Source: JAFGKK01 sp964521085 (GTDB taxonomy: Bacteria > Chloroflexota > Anaerolineae > Anaerolineales > RBG-16-64-43). From it: a DNA stretch of 15,809 nucleotides. Of this stretch, positions 7,732 to 14,685 are shown in pieces. A program made the position numbers and the translations under genes. The DNA lies in the NCBI GenBank assembly GCA_964521085.1, contig CAZFPL010000073.1, positions 1 to 15,809 of the forward strand, written 5' to 3'. Under the pieces are notes generated by a model. That model made no database searches and was not told the origin of the DNA. It saw nothing but the letters and a program-made list of their open reading frames with translations. The number at the start of each line of letters is the position of its first letter. The stretch's first letter is position 1.

Positions 7732-8468
7732 AGCGCCCGTCCCACGCCGATGACGCTCAACCCGAACGGTAAACCCGTGCGGGCGATCCAACGGGCTTCC
7801 GAAGCCAGCAGCCGTCTCAGGACGGGGTTGAACATCCCCGCATTCCCGGTGAGATCGGATCGGGGGCGGGCCGCGGGGAATAACCGCTCGCCGACTTTCT
7901 TAACCATCGCCGCGGGAAGAAGAAGTGCGTTGGCGTAGGAAATGTGCTCGACGCGGAAGCTGCTCTCCCGGAGGAGATAATCCAGCTCGCGGCGGGTATA
8001 CCGGTGTTTGGTGCGCACGACCTCGTCGTGGCCACGGCGCATCCATCCGTAGGCGGGCAGCCGGACAAGCAGCCGTCCGCCCGCCACCAGCACGCGCCGG
8101 ATCTCCCGCAGGGCATCGAGATCGGAAGGCACCGCCTGCTCGCAAAGAACGTCGAACGAGGCGATCAGGTCGAAGGATTCGTCCGGATAGGGAAGATGCA
8201 TCACCGATGCGAGCGCCACCATCGCGGCGCCGCGCCGGCGGCAAAACCGCAAGGCTTCCGCGACAATGTCCATTCCCCAGACTCGGCCGTACCGGGCGAG
8301 GTACGTGGTCATCGCCGCCCCCGTTCCGCAACCCGCGTCGAGGATCCGCAGCGATCCATCCGGTCGGTACCAGCGGTCCAGGAGGGAGCAGGTGATGGAC
8401 GCCATCCCGCGATACCACCAGTGGCTGTCTTCCACCCCGTACATCAGGCCGTATTCGTGCGGATCCAT
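7728..8468 (-). CDS. Class I SAM-dependent methyltransferase
   Basis: A 246-residue Rossmann-fold methyltransferase. Motif I, LDAGCGTG (43-50), binds S-adenosylmethionine; FDLIASFDVLCE is the motif II/III region and VAGGRLLVRLPAY the following strand. The N-terminal HEYGLMYGVEDSHWWYRGM resembles a family common in polysaccharide and glycolipid gene clusters. The substrate is not evident; a sugar or lipid-linked sugar hydroxyl is likely from context (inference). It starts 16 bases after the GT-C stop, with only a weak ribosome-binding site (ACAGG), and its stop overlaps the GT2 start, so it is an internal operon gene. The last ~60 residues hold a short hydrophobic stretch (LLLPAAMV), possibly a membrane-association patch. 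Confidence 0.92.
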   Translation of the reverse strand: MDPHEYGLMYGVEDSHWWYRGMASITCSLLDRWYRPDGSLRILDAGCGTGAAMTTYLARYGRVWGMDIVAEALRFCRRRGAAMVALASVMHLPYPDESFDLIASFDVLCEQAVPSDLDALREIRRVLVAGGRLLVRLPAYGWMRRGHDEVVRTKHRYTRRELDYLLRESSFRVEHISYANALLLPAAMVKKVGERLFPAARPRSDLTGNAGMFNPVLRRLLASEARWIARTGLPFGLSVIGVGRAL

Positions 8469-8484
8469 CCTGTCTTAGGGTCTC

Positions 8485-10446
8485 CTACGGCACATGATAG
8501 ACGAGCAGGAACAGGGTCTGGCAATCGTAGAAGGCTTCAAACTTTCCTCCCGGATGGTCGTGCGCCCAGGCATAGAGTTCGTCGATCCGGTCCGGACTGG
8601 CGATCAGGATATCGCCGGAGACGGGATTAATGGAATCGATGGCGTCCGGGACGTTGGTAACAGGTTTCTTCCCGCTGAGGAAATCGACGGATGGATGTGT
8701 GCCGTAGCTGAATGTGCCGTTGCTGAGAAGAAACACCGTATCGACGGGATGCAGGGTTTTCAAGTATTTTCCGAGATAGGAGGCGAACCGGGTCTGCGGA
8801 TCGCCGCCGTACCGGCAATTACCGGCAAAGTCGACGAAATATGCCCATTGATTGAAGGCAAACAGGTTGATCATGATGAATGCAATCACGCCGGCATAGA
8901 CCAGCCGATTCCGACTCCAGACCACCCCGATTGACCCCAGGATCGCCTCCAACCCGATCGCGGCCATAAGCATGGCGGCGGGAAGGATCATCAGCATGCG
9001 ATAAGAATCCGACGATTCGGGAATGGAAAACAAGCCGATGGCAAGCGGCCCGATCCAGAAATAGCCGTTCAAGAGGAGGTTGTTCAGGGTCCGCGTCTTC
9101 CAAAGGGTCAATCCCAAACCGATGAGAAAAAACACGCCCGTGAAAAGGCTGAGGACGGAAATCCATGAACCGTAGAAATCGATCGACGGGAAGGCAATGA
9201 GTGTGAGAAAGGCGTGCAACACCCTCCCGGCCAGAATCTCGAAGGCGCTGTTACCGGTTGCCGCCATTTGCGCCGCCAACCAGCCGGATTGGAAAGTGCC
9301 GTCCGCGTTCAGGCGGTCGAAGAATTCGGCGGAATGGGTCGCCGCGTAGATCGCTTCCGGAAGAATTGCGACCGCCAATCCTCCCCAGAACACTCCGATG
9401 GTGCGGCCGGCTTTTTCCAGTTGGCGCCGGAAAAACAGCAGCACGAGGATGCAAAAAACCAGCAACATGCTTGCGAAAATTTGCGGCGTAAGGTAGATGC
9501 TGAAATGCAGACCCAGCAAAAGACCTCCGGCCGCCGCCCGCAAAGTGCTTTGTTTCTGCAATCCGCTTAAAAGCAGATACAGTTCGAGCGGCACCAGCCA
9601 GGTATCCTGGATATATCCGACGCCCACCGTCCGGCTGAAGTTCATGTGCGTGTGGGAGATGGCAAGCAGGATGGCGGCAAACAGCGCGATGCGCTTGCCG
9701 GCGATTTGCCGCGCAAGCAGGTACAACGCGGGAACGGCCAGCGTTCCGGCGATGGCCGGCATCAGGCGCAGGGAGAAGGTACTCGCGCCCAGGAAGAGGA
9801 ATCCCCAATTGATGGCCTGCAGGTACAGCGCGCCGAAATTTTCCCAAAGCGCGAAGGGATTGGCCAGCGGCGTCTGGATGGTGGATAGGACGAAGTTGCC
9901 GATCCATCCCTCGTCGCCGTTGATGACGCGAGGAATCTCGCCGAGCTTGAAGAACCGCAGCGCCGCAGCCAGCGCGGTGATCAATCCCACCGCCAGGCAC
10001 TCCTTCCAATGGTTTTGCCACCACGTGCGGATGTCCGCGCGCGATGGAAATGCGGCGGCGAAAGCGGTGAGATAACACCCCATGGCGCCGAACCAGACGG
10101 CAAGCACCGGCAGGTAATTCTGACGTTCGAACTTCTGGAAGAATAACATCATCAGGGTCGTCACGATGCTCAGGGTCACGCCGGCTGCAACCCAGACTCC
10201 GCGCCGGGTGAAGTTGACTTTGGAGGAGAGGCGGATCTCCAGCGGAGAAGGTTTGAGGATCTTGATCGATAGGAAAAGCCCGACTCCGACTACGATCAAT
10301 GTCAATGCCCACGGGATGAACGGTTTGGGATCCGTGGGGTAGGTATAGAGTAAAAGCAGTGCGATGAGTAGTACCAAAACGGCGGCGGCGGACAGAATTC
10401 CGCGCAGAGCGGATGGAGGCGGCTCCTGTGGGGAAGGTGTGTTCAT
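8485..10446 (-). CDS. Multi-spanning GT-C glycosyltransferase (ArnT/PMT, GT39/GT83-like)
   Basis: A 653-residue membrane protein with roughly 15 predicted helices and a soluble C-terminal part from about 540. In GT-C enzymes an acidic pair in the first extracytosolic loop binds the metal or polyprenyl-phosphate donor; here GDEGWIG carries D178 and E179 just after the helix ending LRFFKLGEIPR, the canonical arrangement. Residues 1-145 add about four further helices ahead of this core, which standard family members lack. HTHMNFSR (265-272) matches the conserved region after the next helices. It is the first gene of the sugar operon, so it probably transfers a polyprenyl-linked sugar outside the membrane; acceptor unknown. 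A long structured leader lies upstream. The ribosome-binding site is modest (GGATGG). Confidence 0.85.
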   Translation of the reverse strand: MNTPSPQEPPPSALRGILSAAAVLVLLIALLLLYTYPTDPKPFIPWALTLIVVGVGLFLSIKILKPSPLEIRLSSKVNFTRRGVWVAAGVTLSIVTTLMMLFFQKFERQNYLPVLAVWFGAMGCYLTAFAAAFPSRADIRTWWQNHWKECLAVGLITALAAALRFFKLGEIPRVINGDEGWIGNFVLSTIQTPLANPFALWENFGALYLQAINWGFLFLGASTFSLRLMPAIAGTLAVPALYLLARQIAGKRIALFAAILLAISHTHMNFSRTVGVGYIQDTWLVPLELYLLLSGLQKQSTLRAAAGGLLLGLHFSIYLTPQIFASMLLVFCILVLLFFRRQLEKAGRTIGVFWGGLAVAILPEAIYAATHSAEFFDRLNADGTFQSGWLAAQMAATGNSAFEILAGRVLHAFLTLIAFPSIDFYGSWISVLSLFTGVFFLIGLGLTLWKTRTLNNLLLNGYFWIGPLAIGLFSIPESSDSYRMLMILPAAMLMAAIGLEAILGSIGVVWSRNRLVYAGVIAFIMINLFAFNQWAYFVDFAGNCRYGGDPQTRFASYLGKYLKTLHPVDTVFLLSNGTFSYGTHPSVDFLSGKKPVTNVPDAIDSINPVSGDILIASPDRIDELYAWAHDHPGGKFEAFYDCQTLFLLVYHVP

Positions 10447-10503
10447 CGTGTTTCCATCCTTTGTAGGAAGGTTCGGATTGAAGTTGCTTTCCGGATCAAG
10501 AAC

Positions 10504-10527
10504 TTCGGCGGCGAAAAGACCGCCGAA
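10504..10527 (-). promoter_or_regulatory. Hairpin in the 5' leader of the sugar operon
   Basis: A perfect 8-base-pair stem, TTCGGCGG (10504-10511) with CCGCCGAA (10520-10527), and an 8-base loop. It begins 58 bases upstream of the GT-C start codon in the predicted leader. No U-tract follows on either strand, so it is not a standard terminator; an attenuator part, stabiliser or translation-control element is possible. Confidence 0.5.
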
Positions 10528-10581
10528 AGATAGGGTGCTTGGTGGAGGTGCATTCGTTGTTCAAGTTCCCGCGCAGGGCAG

Positions 10582-10702
10582 GTTCGCTGACTCGCCCCGT
10601 CGGCCGGGGTCCGATCTCCCTCGCGCGAAGCATTCCCTTCGCGCAGCGGATCGGAGAATTCCGATGGGACGCCGTTCTCCGAGGGAAGGCTGATCAGCAA
10701 CC
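10582..10702 (-). promoter_or_regulatory. Candidate structured leader RNA (riboswitch-like, family unassigned)
   Basis: Nested helices predicted by eye: closing stem P1 (10582-10590 with 10694-10701, one bulge), a CCCCG/CGGGG hairpin (10595-10599 with 10605-10609), and an 8-bp hairpin (10623-10630 with 10637-10644, loop of 6). The last sits inside TCCGATC/GATCGGA (10610-10616 with 10649-10655). A second perfect 8-bp helix (10651-10658 with 10675-10682) uses the same bases 10651-10655, so two folds exclude each other, as in a switch. P1 begins within a base or so of the transcription start predicted from the minus-strand promoter, which supports transcription towards the GT-C gene. I cannot match it to a riboswitch class. 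The folding is by inspection only. Confidence 0.45.
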
Positions 10703-10708
10703 TTATTG

Positions 10709-10738
10709 TATAAACACAGGAGGAAAAAGAAAAGTCAA
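10709..10738 (-). promoter_or_regulatory. Candidate promoter of the sugar operon
   Basis: Minus strand: TTGACT (10738-10733), 18-base spacer, TTTATA (10714-10709). The overlapping TATACA fits consensus better but would need a 20-base spacer. Start of transcription would be near 10702, giving a leader of about 256 bases before the GT-C ATG at 10446. Confidence 0.5.
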
Positions 10739-10841
10739 ACCCAAAACCCGGCGTGTGTTTTTCCCATTCCAGAGAACTCCGCGACGGGTTTAATGCAGAT
10801 TTAACGTCCTTGGCTTGGATGTTGATCCAACACCGCCGAAT
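10739..10841. other. Intergenic stretch with short inverted repeats
   Basis: No gene seen. It holds the inverted repeat TTGGAT-GTTG-ATCCAA (10815-10830), 12 bases ahead of the FHA -35, which could be a regulator site, and a looser pair AAACCCG/CGGGTTT (10744-10750 with 10785-10791). Both are weak evidence. Confidence 0.3.
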
Positions 10842-10870
10842 TTGACTTCCTTTCTTTCTGAGGGTAAACT
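10842..10870 (+). promoter_or_regulatory. Promoter of the FHA-domain gene
   Basis: TTGACT (10842-10847), a 17-base spacer, and TAAACT (10865-10870), with transcription expected near 10877. A strong AGGAGG ribosome-binding site (10889-10894) lies five bases before the ATG at 10900. Confidence 0.65.
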
Positions 10871-10899
10871 CCAAGTATCCCCTAATCCAGGAGGAGAAA

Positions 10900-11472
10900 A
10901 TGTCCGAACGATACCGTCTGGTGATGAGCGCGGGGCCCAACCCCGGCAAAGTGTTCGAACTGACGATGGATTCGATGAGCATCGGCCGCGAGGCGAGCAA
11001 TGATATCGTTGTCCAGGATGCCGAACTCTCGCGCAACCATGCCCGCATTTCCCGCCGCGGCGGGACATATGTGCTGGAGGATCTTGGTTCGACCAACGGC
11101 ACGTTCATCAACCGCCAGCGGGTCACGTCGCCGCGCACCCTCGCCCCCGGCGATGAGATCGGGCTGGGGGAAACCGTGGTGGTGGTTTTCCAGGGCGAGG
11201 GAGCCGCTGCGACGGTCGCCGCCTCCGGCCGGCAGCCCGCCACACGCCAACCGGCGCCTCCTCCACCGCAGCGTGCCGCCCCGCAATATGCCCCTCCGCA
11301 AGCGGCAGCGCCGGCCAAGACGAAAGGTATCAGTCCGGTGCTCATCGTAATCGCAGTGCTGTTCGCATGTTGCTGCCTGGCCGCAATCGGCGCGTATGCC
11401 TTCGACTCGATGAATCTGTATTGCACCTCTCCCTTCGATTCGCTCTTCGGCTTGATCACGACCTGCGGTTGA
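10900..11472 (+). CDS. FHA-domain protein with C-terminal membrane anchor
   Basis: A 190-residue protein. Residues 1-100 are a forkhead-associated domain, a phosphothreonine-binding module: SIGR (27-30), LSRNHARI (43-50) and GSTNGTFIN (63-71) are the conserved loops, with R30, S44, H47 and N66 intact, so binding should be functional. A Pro/Ala/Gln-rich flexible linker (about 104-140) leads to one hydrophobic helix (about 145-167) containing three adjacent cysteines (157-159). A 23-residue tail with two more cysteines (175, 189) should face outward. The FHA domain would therefore sit on the cytosolic membrane face and could tether Ser/Thr-kinase-phosphorylated partners. No kinase or phosphatase gene is in the window. 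It is monocistronic, with its own promoter and a terminator following. Confidence 0.9.
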   Translation: MSERYRLVMSAGPNPGKVFELTMDSMSIGREASNDIVVQDAELSRNHARISRRGGTYVLEDLGSTNGTFINRQRVTSPRTLAPGDEIGLGETVVVVFQGEGAAATVAASGRQPATRQPAPPPPQRAAPQYAPPQAAAPAKTKGISPVLIVIAVLFACCCLAAIGAYAFDSMNLYCTSPFDSLFGLITTCG

Positions 11473-11500
11473 TCTCCGTCCGACAAGTAGATCCCTGATT

Positions 11501-11540
11501 AAAAAACCGGAGCGGCTCCTGCGGGCCGCTCTTTTGTTTT
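11501..11540. terminator. Bidirectional intrinsic terminator between the FHA gene and serS
   Basis: A GAGCGGC/GCCGCTC stem (11510-11516 with 11525-11531) with an 8-base loop is followed on the plus strand by TTTTGTTTT. On the minus strand it is followed by six T's (complement of the A-run at 11501-11506). It serves the FHA gene and, from the other side, serS. Confidence 0.85.
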
Positions 11541-11560
11541 GATCCTGCCATCCCCTCTTC

Positions 11561-12832
11561 CTAATCTTTTTGGATCAACTCCATTCCACCCATCCACGGG
11601 CGCAGCACTTCCGGGACCGCGATCTCCCCTCCGGCGGTCTGATAATTTTCGATCACCGCGATCATCGTCCGCGGAAGGGCCAGCCCGGATCCGTTCAGCG
11701 TATGGACAAGTTCCGGTTTGGCGCCTTTGTCCGGCCGATAGCGGATCCCGGCGCGCCGAGCCTGGAAATCCCCGCAGTGGCTGATGGAGGAAACTTCCAG
11801 CCACTCGCCGACGCCCGGCGCCCACACTTCGAGGTCGTAGGTCCGGGCCGCGCAAAACCCGAGGTCGCCCGTGCACAGTTGTTTCACCCGGTAGGTTAAT
11901 CCAAGCCCCTGACAAACCTGTTCCGCGTCGGACAGCATCCGCGCAAGTTCCGCGTCGGCTTGTTCCGGCCGGCAGAGAATGTACATTTCAACCTTGTCGA
12001 ATTGGTGGCCGCGCTTGATACCGCGCACGTCGCGTCCGGCGGCCATCTTCTCGCGCCGGAAGCAGGCCGTGCAAGCAGTGTAGCGAATTGGAAGGCGGTC
12101 CCCTTCCAGGATTTCCCCGGCCAGCAGATTGGTCAGCGGCACCTCGGCGGTCGGCACCATCCACAAATCCTCTTCCGCGTCGTGATACAGGTTGTCGGCG
12201 AACTTCGGCAGCTGGCCTGCGGCGAAGAGCGCTTCCCCGCGCACCATGAAAGGCGGGTACACTTCCCGATACCCCTGGCGGATGTGCAGGTCGAGCATCC
12301 AGGAAATCAACGCCCGCTGCAGCCGCGCGCCGGCGCCGTAGAGGACATAAAAACGCGATCCGGTCATCCGCGCGCCCTGCTCGAAATCGATGATCCCGAG
12401 CGCCGGCCCGAGGTCCCAGTGAGGTTTGGGTTCGAAGGCCAGCGGCTTCGGTTCGGCCGAAGCGCGCAGGACGACATTCTCGTTTTCATCGCGGCCGATG
12501 GGCGTGCGCGGATCGGGCAGGTTGGGGATCGCGGCCAGGGCCTGAAGAAGATTCTCTTCGGTCTTTCGAATCTCCTCGTCGAGCTGGGCAATCCGGTCCC
12601 CGACCTGCTTCATTTCTGCGATCTTCGCTTCGCGGTCGGGAGAATCCTTCAGCCTGCCGATCTCCTTGCTGGCGGCGTTTCGTTTGGCCTTCAAGGTTTC
12701 CGCTTCCGCCAGGAACGAGCGCCGGCGGCCGTCGGCTTCGAGCACGGCGTCCAGCGGTCCCTCGGTGTTGCGGTGGACGAGGGACGCGCGGATTTCATCG
12801 GGATGGGAGCGGACGTAGTTGATGTCGAGCAT
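11561..12832 (-). CDS. serS: Seryl-tRNA synthetase
   Basis: Class II synthetase charging tRNA-Ser with serine; 423 residues, the usual bacterial length. Residues 1-110 form the coiled-coil tRNA-binding arm, rich in charged heptads. The catalytic domain follows: motif 1 around GARMTGSRFYVLYGAGARL (153-171), serine-binding TAEVPL (228-233), motif 2 FRREKMAAGRDVRGIKRGHQ (258-277), and motif 3 GSGLALPRTMIAVIENYQ (381-398) with R388. I chose the ATG at 12832 because it gives the canonical MLDINYVR start and has a CGGAG ribosome-binding site; the frame is open to 12901, but that extension falls in the T-box leader. Expression is controlled by the upstream T-box, sensing uncharged tRNA-Ser. Confidence 0.97.
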   Translation of the reverse strand: MLDINYVRSHPDEIRASLVHRNTEGPLDAVLEADGRRRSFLAEAETLKAKRNAASKEIGRLKDSPDREAKIAEMKQVGDRIAQLDEEIRKTEENLLQALAAIPNLPDPRTPIGRDENENVVLRASAEPKPLAFEPKPHWDLGPALGIIDFEQGARMTGSRFYVLYGAGARLQRALISWMLDLHIRQGYREVYPPFMVRGEALFAAGQLPKFADNLYHDAEEDLWMVPTAEVPLTNLLAGEILEGDRLPIRYTACTACFRREKMAAGRDVRGIKRGHQFDKVEMYILCRPEQADAELARMLSDAEQVCQGLGLTYRVKQLCTGDLGFCAARTYDLEVWAPGVGEWLEVSSISHCGDFQARRAGIRYRPDKGAKPELVHTLNGSGLALPRTMIAVIENYQTAGGEIAVPEVLRPWMGGMELIQKD

Positions 12833-12843
12833 AGGCGTCTCCG

Positions 12844-13130
12844 TTAAAAGGAAGAATCCCTCCGCTTGCACCGGGCGCCGGTGAATTCCACCTCTGCGCA
12901 AATCCCGGCATCCGCAGGACGAGGGGTTCTCGTGGTGCCACCTGCTTTCATCCCCAGGGGGGATCTCGTTTGCGGCGATAACGGACCGGCCGGCCTGCTT
13001 CGGAAAGTATCCCCGCAGGCGACGGATCTTGCGATCGGCGAAGCGGAGGCAATCCCTTCCGCCCGCTGCCTTGCACCGTCCGGCAGCTCGCTGGGTGCGT
13101 CAGGAGATGCGATCTTCGCGCGCGTCGTTG
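12844..13130 (-). promoter_or_regulatory. Serine T-box leader (tRNA-sensing riboswitch) of serS
   Basis: The T-box core AGGTGGCACCACG is at 12943-12931. Its bulge UGGC pairs with the 3' end GCCA, fitting the G73 discriminator of tRNA-Ser. Stem I is visible: base GCGAAG/CTTCGC (13119-13114 with 13043-13038) and apical GCTGCC/GGCAGC (13087-13082 with 13070-13065) closing the loop GGACGGTGCAA, which fits the conserved apical motif. The codon UCC (13047-13045), just above the base helix and followed by a purine, is the likely specifier, read by tRNA-Ser(GGA). A 6-bp hairpin (12950-12955 with 12959-12964) precedes the antiterminator. A competing helix pairs 12913-12916 and 12921-12924 with 12891-12898. 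The only U-run, UUUU at 12849-12846, follows a weak 5-bp hairpin, so control may be by translation or a weak terminator. Confidence 0.92.
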
Positions 13131-13135
13131 TAAGG

Positions 13136-13163
13136 ATTATACAGGAGGCAAATGCGGAGTCAA
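13136..13163 (-). promoter_or_regulatory. Sigma-70 promoter of serS
   Basis: Minus strand: TTGACT (13163-13158), 16-base spacer, consensus TATAAT (13141-13136). It places the transcription start just before T-box stem I, agreeing with the leader assignment. Confidence 0.85.
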
Positions 13164-13405
13164 CCCCGCTTTCACCCCTTGTCCTCAACGGAAACCAATC
13201 ATGGTCGCCCAAGAGACACCGCTGGCAGAGGATATCGGAAAATCCGCGAGGTGAAATTTTCAGGGCGCTTGTTTTCGTGACGCTTCCGGCGGTTCACTGG
13301 CCGATCCTGGCGGGGATGCTGACGGCGTATTCTTCTGACCCAGGTCGTGAAAACGTGGTTTGTCAAACGGATCGGGGAAGCATGGTGGAAGGGAAGGGTT
13401 AAATT
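13164..13405. other. Intergenic region without recognised genes
   Basis: About 240 bases between the serS promoter and the moxR terminator. The longest reading frames are short and lack a convincing ribosome-binding site. An isolated TTGACA occurs on the minus strand near 13360 but has no -10 at proper spacing. I see nothing else. Confidence 0.4.
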
Positions 13406-13450
13406 AAAAACGCGCTGATGCGAGAGTCCTGTGCATCCCGGCGCGTTTTT
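13406..13450. terminator. Intrinsic terminator of the MoxR gene (bidirectional shape)
   Basis: A long stem, AAAAACGCGC with GCGCGTTTTT (13406-13415 with 13441-13450), is extended inward by GATGC/GCATC. Read on the minus strand it lies directly after the moxR stop codon and ends in a T-run, so it should end moxR transcription; the plus strand also carries a T-run. Confidence 0.9.
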
Positions 13451-14392
13451 TTAGAGATTCCCAGGCACCATGGTGTTTTCCAGTATCCCTTCGATCAGCG
13501 CCTTGGGGGTGACGCCTTTCAAACGCGCCGACGGGGAGAGCAGCAACCGGTGAACCAGAACCGGGATGGCAATCGCTTTGACGTCGTCGGGGGTGATGTA
13601 ATCCCGGCCGGATAGCACCGCCCGGGCTTGCGCGGAGCGCGCCAGGCCGAGACTGCCGCGCGGACTGGCTCCAAGATGCACGTCGGGAAGCGTCCGCGTC
13701 CGCGAGACCAAATCCACAATGTATTGCCGGACCCCGCGTTCGATGTGCACCTCGCGGACTTCCTTCTGCGCATTCAGCACTTCCTGGGCGGTGGCAACCG
13801 GTGCAAGGTCTTCGATCGGGTGTTTGAGCTGCTGGCTTTCCACCACCCGTTCCTCTTCCTCCGCGGATGGATAGCCGATGTTGATCCGCATAAGAAAGCG
13901 GTCCATCTGCGCTTCGGGAAGCGGGAAAGTGCCTTCGTGTTCAATCGGGTTTTGCGTGGCCAGCACCTGGAACAATGCCGGAAGGGCGTGGGTGACGCCG
14001 TCGACCGTGACCTGGCGTTCCTCCATCGCTTCGAGCAGCGCCGCCTGGGTTTTGGGCGTGGCCCGGTTGATCTCGTCGGCCAGGACGATCTCGGCCATCA
14101 CCGGCCCGGCGCGGAATTCGAATTCCCGCGTTTGTGGATTCCAGATCGAGACGCCGGTCACGTCGCTGGGAAGCATGTCGGGCGTGAATTGCAACCGGTT
14201 GAAGGTGCAGCCGAGGGAGCGGGCGATGCTCTTGGCGAGCATCGTTTTGCCCACGCCGGGGACATCTTCAATCAGGATGTGGCCCTGGGCAAGCAATCCG
14301 GCGACGGCCAGTTCCACTTCGCTGTGTTTGCCGAAAATGACGAGGGAGATATTATCGATAAGGCGCTGGGCGATGGTGTGGGCGGCTTCCAT
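13451..14392 (-). CDS. MoxR-family AAA+ ATPase
   Basis: A 313-residue AAA+ ATPase of the MoxR group, chaperone-like ATPases that act on metal-enzyme maturation, envelope or stress complexes, usually with von Willebrand A-domain partners. Walker A is DVPGVGKT (43-50), Walker B VLADEIN (103-109), sensor 1 ATQNP (145-149), and EAQMDRF (160-166) holds a likely arginine finger, R165. The C-terminal lid contains ASPRGSLGLARSAQA, typical of the family. I chose the ATG at 14392 because it gives the common start MEAAHTIAQRLIDNI; the ribosome-binding site is weak, and the frame is open upstream to a TTG at 14440. Unusually, no DUF58 or VWA gene is attached: a strong terminator directly follows the stop, and the upstream gene is divergent. 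Confidence 0.93.
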   Translation of the reverse strand: MEAAHTIAQRLIDNISLVIFGKHSEVELAVAGLLAQGHILIEDVPGVGKTMLAKSIARSLGCTFNRLQFTPDMLPSDVTGVSIWNPQTREFEFRAGPVMAEIVLADEINRATPKTQAALLEAMEERQVTVDGVTHALPALFQVLATQNPIEHEGTFPLPEAQMDRFLMRINIGYPSAEEEERVVESQQLKHPIEDLAPVATAQEVLNAQKEVREVHIERGVRQYIVDLVSRTRTLPDVHLGASPRGSLGLARSAQARAVLSGRDYITPDDVKAIAIPVLVHRLLLSPSARLKGVTPKALIEGILENTMVPGNL

Positions 14393-14466
14393 GGTTGGGA
14401 GGGATACCCCGCTTTCATCATTCCGGGCAAGAAGTAACAATGGTTTTCTATTTGCCCGAGAGTCGG

Positions 14467-14496
14467 ATTATTCTCTCTTGAAAAAAATCCTGGCAA
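14467..14496 (-). promoter_or_regulatory. Candidate promoter of the MoxR gene
   Basis: Minus strand: TTGCCA (14496-14491), 18-base spacer, AATAAT (14472-14467). Transcription would start near 14460, leaving a leader of about 68 bases before the ATG at 14392. Confidence 0.45.
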
Positions 14497-14632
14497 GTGT
14501 CCAGGCTTCCCCACGCGCGAACGAATGGCGAACGTGAAGCAAGGATACCACATTGCGCCGGTATCGGTCGGGGTTTCACAGCATCTTCCAAGGATTAACC
14601 GTTGCTTTACATCGATCTCCCCGCGTGGGTTG

Positions 14633-14638
14633 TATAAA
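14633..14638 (+). promoter_or_regulatory. Possible -10 element of the lipoprotein gene
   Basis: TATAAA lies about 48 bases before the ATG at 14686, but the best -35-like hexamer (TTTACA, 14606-14611) is 21 bases away, so this is weak. The ribosome-binding site AAGGAGG just before the start codon is strong. Confidence 0.3.
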
Positions 14639-14685
14639 AAGGTGAGTATTTTAATTTCCAAGTCTTGGATTCCAAGGAGGGTGCC

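Noticed and set aside
7105..7938. Plus-strand open frame of 277 codons opposite the glycosyltransferase
   Set aside because: Antisense shadow; the minus strand carries intact GT2 and methyltransferase motifs with ATGA couplings.
10574..10702. Cobalamin riboswitch on the minus strand
   Set aside because: The 3' part GAGTCAGCGAACCTGCC resembles the cobalamin riboswitch end, but the conserved core (GCCACTG and the GGTG-containing 5' part) is absent.
10443..11486. Minus-strand open frame of 347 codons across the FHA gene and intergenic region
   Set aside because: It is antisense to a clear FHA gene with its own promoter and ribosome-binding site, and its translation is low complexity without a recognisable domain.
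11960..12847. Plus-strand open frame of 295 codons opposite serS
   Set aside because: Shadow of seryl-tRNA synthetase codons in GC-rich DNA; no domain or ribosome-binding site.
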